From: Arthrobacter sp. OVS8
GTDB taxonomy: Bacteria; Actinomycetota; Actinomycetes; Actinomycetales; Micrococcaceae
Direction of reading: 5' to 3'
Length of the DNA stretch: 64,000 nucleotides
NCBI GenBank assembly: GCA_028370155.1
Contig: CP116670.1
Location: 3,162,001-3,226,000, forward strand
Below are positions 61,305-64,000 of this stretch, piece after piece. The translations under genes and the position numbers were made by a program. Under the pieces are notes generated by a model that did not search any database, was not told where the DNA came from, and saw only the letters and a program-made list of their open reading frames with translations. How positions within the stretch are numbered: position 1 is the stretch's first letter; each line of letters begins with the position of its first letter.

Positions 61305-62018
61305 TCACAGAGCTGTGGCGCCGCTCCAGATCCGGCACTTCCGGCCCGCGGGATAGACGCTGCAGCCCTCCTCGGCGGCGGTGAGGTCCCCGGCAGCGAT
61401 GTCCGGGGCTGCCGAGACGATGGCGCGGCCGTCGGAGTTCACCAGGGTGGCCCGTTCGCCGATCCGGCGCAGGCCGGGCATGGCGCCGCGCTCCAGCCTC
61501 TGTACGGTGACGTCCATCCCCACAATGCCCACTACCGGACCGTCCGGGCGGCAGAACACCGGGTGCGTGAAGGTCAGGACGTATTCGTCGGTGCACAGGA
61601 AGTCCACGTATGGCCCGGTCACGTGGGCCTGGCCGGTTTCCACCGGGACTCGGAACCACTCGGACTTGACGTAACGGCTGATGGAGTTGGGGCTGAAGTT
61701 GGCGAGGGCGTCCACATGCTCCATCTCCTCACCCTGCCACCAGGCGATGTAGCTGCGGTCGGGCCCCAGCAGCCCGGCGTTCGCGAGGAAGCCTGCGCCG
61801 GCGACGTAGCCTTCGGGAGCCCGGACCAGTTCCTCGACCACCGGCCGGATCAGCTTGTCCACGGCGGTGCCCGTGACCTTGGCGGAGAGCGCCGCCAGCG
61901 CGGTTCCCGTTTCCGACGCCCACGCCGCGAGCCTGCCCTCGATGCCGGTGATGGCGGCGTCGAGCTCTCCGGCGGCGTCCAGGGTCAGTGAGTCTGGGGA
62001 TGCGGTGGTTTCAGACAT
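61305..62018 (-). CDS. Soluble Cache-domain protein
   Basis: Intact 237-residue protein without a signal peptide or membrane helix. A Cache-like sensor fold is suggested by SYIAWWQGEEMEHVDALANF, SEWFRVPVETGQAHVTGPYV and FTHPVFCRPDGPVVGIVGMDVTV. Cache domains normally bind small ligands outside the cell at a receptor; a cytosolic one is unusual. It lies 27 bases after a GntR gene on the same strand, so it may sense the same metabolite. Confidence 0.75.
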   Translation of the reverse strand: MSETTASPDSLTLDAAGELDAAITGIEGRLAAWASETGTALAALSAKVTGTAVDKLIRPVVEELVRAPEGYVAGAGFLANAGLLGPDRSYIAWWQGEEMEHVDALANFSPNSISRYVKSEWFRVPVETGQAHVTGPYVDFLCTDEYVLTFTHPVFCRPDGPVVGIVGMDVTVQRLERGAMPGLRRIGERATLVNSDGRAIVSAAPDIAAGDLTAAEEGCSVYPAGRKCRIWSGATAL

Positions 62019-62045
62019 CGGGGGTCCTTGGCTCGAAGGAACGGA

Positions 62046-62786
62046 TCAGTAACGCTGGGATTGCTCGGTCAGCAGCCAGTCCGTGGTGGCGGCGACCAAG
62101 GCCTTCACCGCGGCTTCCGCGGCCGCCGGCCGGTGGGCTTCGACGGCGGCCGCGACCTCCTCGAGAAGGCCGATGGTCCGCGCGCGGTAGCCGGCGTCGG
62201 CGCATGGCAGCAGCGTGAGGGTGCCCAGGTCTGCCTGCAGGCGGATCAGTTCCCGGGCCAGCCTGGCCGAGCGGGCGATGGCGGCCACCTCGAGCAGGAA
62301 CTCGGAGAGCGCCAGCCGCCAGTGCAGCGGATCCTCCTCCGTCGTGGGGATGAAGGAGCGCAAGGTAGCCATGTCCGCGGCGTCGGAGCGCCGGGCCGCG
62401 ACGCTGGCGCAGGCTGCGGCAATGGCCTGGTAGTGCAGTCCCAAATCACTGATCTGAAGCCGGGTCAGTTCCCGGAGCTGGTCCAGGGCCCGTTCCCGGG
62501 ACGGCAGGACGTCATCCGCGATGAAGCTTCCGCCGTTGCGGCCCCGTGCCGTGCGGATGATGCCCGAGGTCCGGAGCTGGGACAGCGCCTCCCGGGCGGT
62601 CACCGCGGAGACCCCCAGGGCGGCGGCCAGTTCCGTTTCGTTGGGCAGCCGCTGGCCGCTGGTGAGCAGCCCGGTTTCCACGGCCTGCTCTATCCGGCCG
62701 CACACCTCATCCACCAGGCCCCGGGACTTGATTGGTGTGAACACGGCCGCCAGGCTCCGGGAGGCGCCCTGCGGTGTCAGCAGCAT
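62046..62786 (-). CDS. GntR family regulator (FCD type)
   Basis: Intact 246-residue regulator. The winged helix is GLVDEVCGRIEQAVETGLLT and LPNETELAAALGVSAVTAREALSQLR, with RGRNGGSFI completing it. The C-terminal half is an FCD-type helical domain. The frame is open to 62957, but MLLTPQGASRSLAAVFTPIK (ATG at 62786) is the likely start. It is divergent from a polyamine-type ABC ATPase and probably controls it together with the Cache gene. Confidence 0.87.
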   Translation of the reverse strand: MLLTPQGASRSLAAVFTPIKSRGLVDEVCGRIEQAVETGLLTSGQRLPNETELAAALGVSAVTAREALSQLRTSGIIRTARGRNGGSFIADDVLPSRERALDQLRELTRLQISDLGLHYQAIAAACASVAARRSDAADMATLRSFIPTTEEDPLHWRLALSEFLLEVAAIARSARLARELIRLQADLGTLTLLPCADAGYRARTIGLLEEVAAAVEAHRPAAAEAAVKALVAATTDWLLTEQSQRY

Positions 62787-63009
62787 CCGGGCCCTCCCTG
62801 GCAGTTTTTGGCGTCGCGGTTCCAGAACCAGGAGCGGGCGCTGGGGGCTGCCTGCGCCCGGTTGAAGCCATCCTAATGCGGGCTTTCGCGGGGGTCTATA
62901 CACAAAACCTATGGAGTAATAGTATTTGGCCCAGCAGCCTGTTGTGGCATGGATCACACCCTGCTGTGTCGCATCTGAGACGATCCGGCAACGGAGTTAG
63001 GCGCACCCC

Positions 63010-64000
63010 ATGACCGAAACGCTCGCCGCCGGCAGGCAGACGCAATCGGACGCGGTTCCCGCGATCCGCCTGCGGAAACTCACCAAAGTCTTCAGCGACA
63101 CCGTCGCCGTCAACACGCTGGATCTGGACATCCGGCAGGGCGAATTCTTCTCCATGCTGGGGCCGTCGGGATCCGGCAAAACCACGGTCCTGCGCCTGAT
63201 CGCGGGCTTTGAGCTGCCCACGTCGGGAAGCATCGAACTTGAGGGCAAGGACGTCACCGGGATGGCGCCCTTCGAGCGTGACCTCAACACGGTGTTCCAG
63301 GATTATGCGCTGTTCCCGCACATGTCCCTCATCGACAACGTCGCCTACGGCCTGCGTGTGCGCGGCATGGCCAGGAAGGAGCGCCACGAGCGTGCCCGCG
63401 AAGCACTGGAACGCGTGCAGCTGGGAAAGTTCCTTGGACGCAAGCCCGCCCAGCTTTCCGGTGGCCAGCGCCAGCGCGTGGCGCTGGCCCGGGCACTGGT
63501 GGTGCAGCCGAAGGTCCTGCTGTTGGACGAGCCCCTGGGCGCTCTGGACCTCAAGCTCCGGCAGCAGATGCAGGTGGAACTCAAGGAGCTGCAGCGCTCG
63601 CTCGGCATCACCTTCATCTTCGTCACCCATGACCAGGAGGAAGCCCTGACCATGAGCGACCGGATCGGCGTCTTTAACAACGGAAGCCTCGAACAGATCG
63701 GCACGGCGCACGAGATCTACGAGCGCCCCGGCGGCGCGTTCGTCGCCAACTTCGTCGGCACCTCCAACATCTTCGACGCCGGCCAGGCCCAGGAACTCTA
63801 CGGCCGCGCGGAGCAGGTCTGCATCCGGCCGGAACGGCTGCGCCTGTCCTGGACAGCGGCCCCGGAACCGCGGGCGGCGTCACCTCCCGCCCCGGCACCG
63901 TCGTCTCGCTCGTCTACGTCGGGCACGCCACCCAGGTGCGGGTGCAGCTCGACGACGGTCCCGTCGTCGTCGTTCTGGCGCCGGAAACGCTGCCCGGCGG
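63010..64000 (+). CDS. PotA-like ABC transporter ATPase, 3' end outside window (one frameshift)
   Basis: ATP-binding subunit of a spermidine/putrescine-type importer. Walker [15 protein letters not shown]-loop: [13 protein letters not shown]; signature: [15 protein letters not shown]; Walker [13 protein letters not shown]; His switch: [15 protein letters not shown]. The C-terminal TOBE-like domain starts near [11 protein letters not shown]; a base is missing near 63850 and the gene runs off the right edge. The ATG at 63010 is divergent from the GntR gene. Confidence 0.9.
   Translation, partial: MTETLAAGRQTQSDAVPAIRLRKLTKVFSDTVAVNTLDLDIRQGEFFSMLGPSGSGKTTVLRLIAGFELPTSGSIELEGKDVTGMAPFERDLNTVFQDYALFPHMSLIDNVAYGLRVRGMARKERHERAREALERVQLGKFLGRKPAQLSGGQRQRVALARALVVQPKVLLLDEPLGALDLKLRQQMQVELKELQRSLGITFIFVTHDQEEALTMSDRIGVFNNGSLEQIGTAHEIYERPGGAFVANFVGTSNIFDAGQAQELYGRAEQVCIRPERLRLSWTAAPEPRAASPPAPAPSSRSSTSGTPPRCGCSSTTVPSSSFWRRKRCPA

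Overview
The window is high-GC DNA from an actinobacterium of the Micrococcaceae, most likely Arthrobacter or a close relative. The evidence is an HspR-controlled dnaK-grpE-dnaJ-hspR operon with HAIR operators, an amine oxidase that I recognise as very close to the Arthrobacter globiformis phenylethylamine oxidase, frequent GTG/TTG starts and 4-base start/stop overlaps. About 30 genes are broken by roughly 55 one-base indels. Nearly all are missing bases in G or C runs, and they hit even dnaK and trmB. In most cases the gene length plus the inferred missing bases is an exact multiple of three. I treat these as sequence errors and give the repaired gene spans.

Layout. 0-4.7 kb: MMPL transporter (cut by the left edge), NAD(P)-binding epimerase divergent from a TetR regulator with clear operators, and a small acidic repeat protein. 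4.8-9.1 kb: heat-shock operon. 9.3-11.4 kb: small membrane protein and a secreted hydrolase-like protein with FG-GAP/VCBS repeats. 11.5-27.9 kb: an aromatic amine catabolic island. A copper amine oxidase, an aldehyde dehydrogenase and an amino acid/amine permease (with AraC and TetR regulators) would turn tyramine or phenethylamine into (hydroxy)phenylacetate. A MobA-like flavin hydroxylase and a reverse-strand operon (FAH-RraA fusion, GntR regulator, hpaE, hpaD, hpaH, hpaI) would carry homoprotocatechuate to pyruvate and succinate semialdehyde.

28.1-46.5 kb: SWIM-SNF2 helicase; an A/T-richer patch with divergent DUF3846 and DMP19-like (DNA-mimic type) genes; a lipoprotein divergent from an ECF sigma/anti-sigma pair; DUF1206 protein, trmB, methyltransferase, two MFS transporters, L-2-hydroxyglutarate oxidase, a TetR with two membrane proteins, and an APC permease. 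47.0-51.2 kb: an Asp23-type envelope-stress operon with its own ECF sigma factor, a zinc-finger/Asp23 fusion and a CsbD protein. 51.4-64 kb: methyltransferase, DEAD-box helicase behind a terminator-like leader, MBL hydrolase, aldo/keto reductase, paired SMR exporters, a TnsA-like transposase remnant, reductase, S51 peptidase, LysM lipoprotein, and a Cache/GntR pair divergent from a PotA-type ABC ATPase cut by the right edge.

Between genes lie several palindromic repeats: a 65-bp element present twice, a 40-bp repeat found at two gene ends, and a 23-bp perfect inverted repeat. No rRNA, tRNA, CRISPR array or complete insertion sequence was seen.
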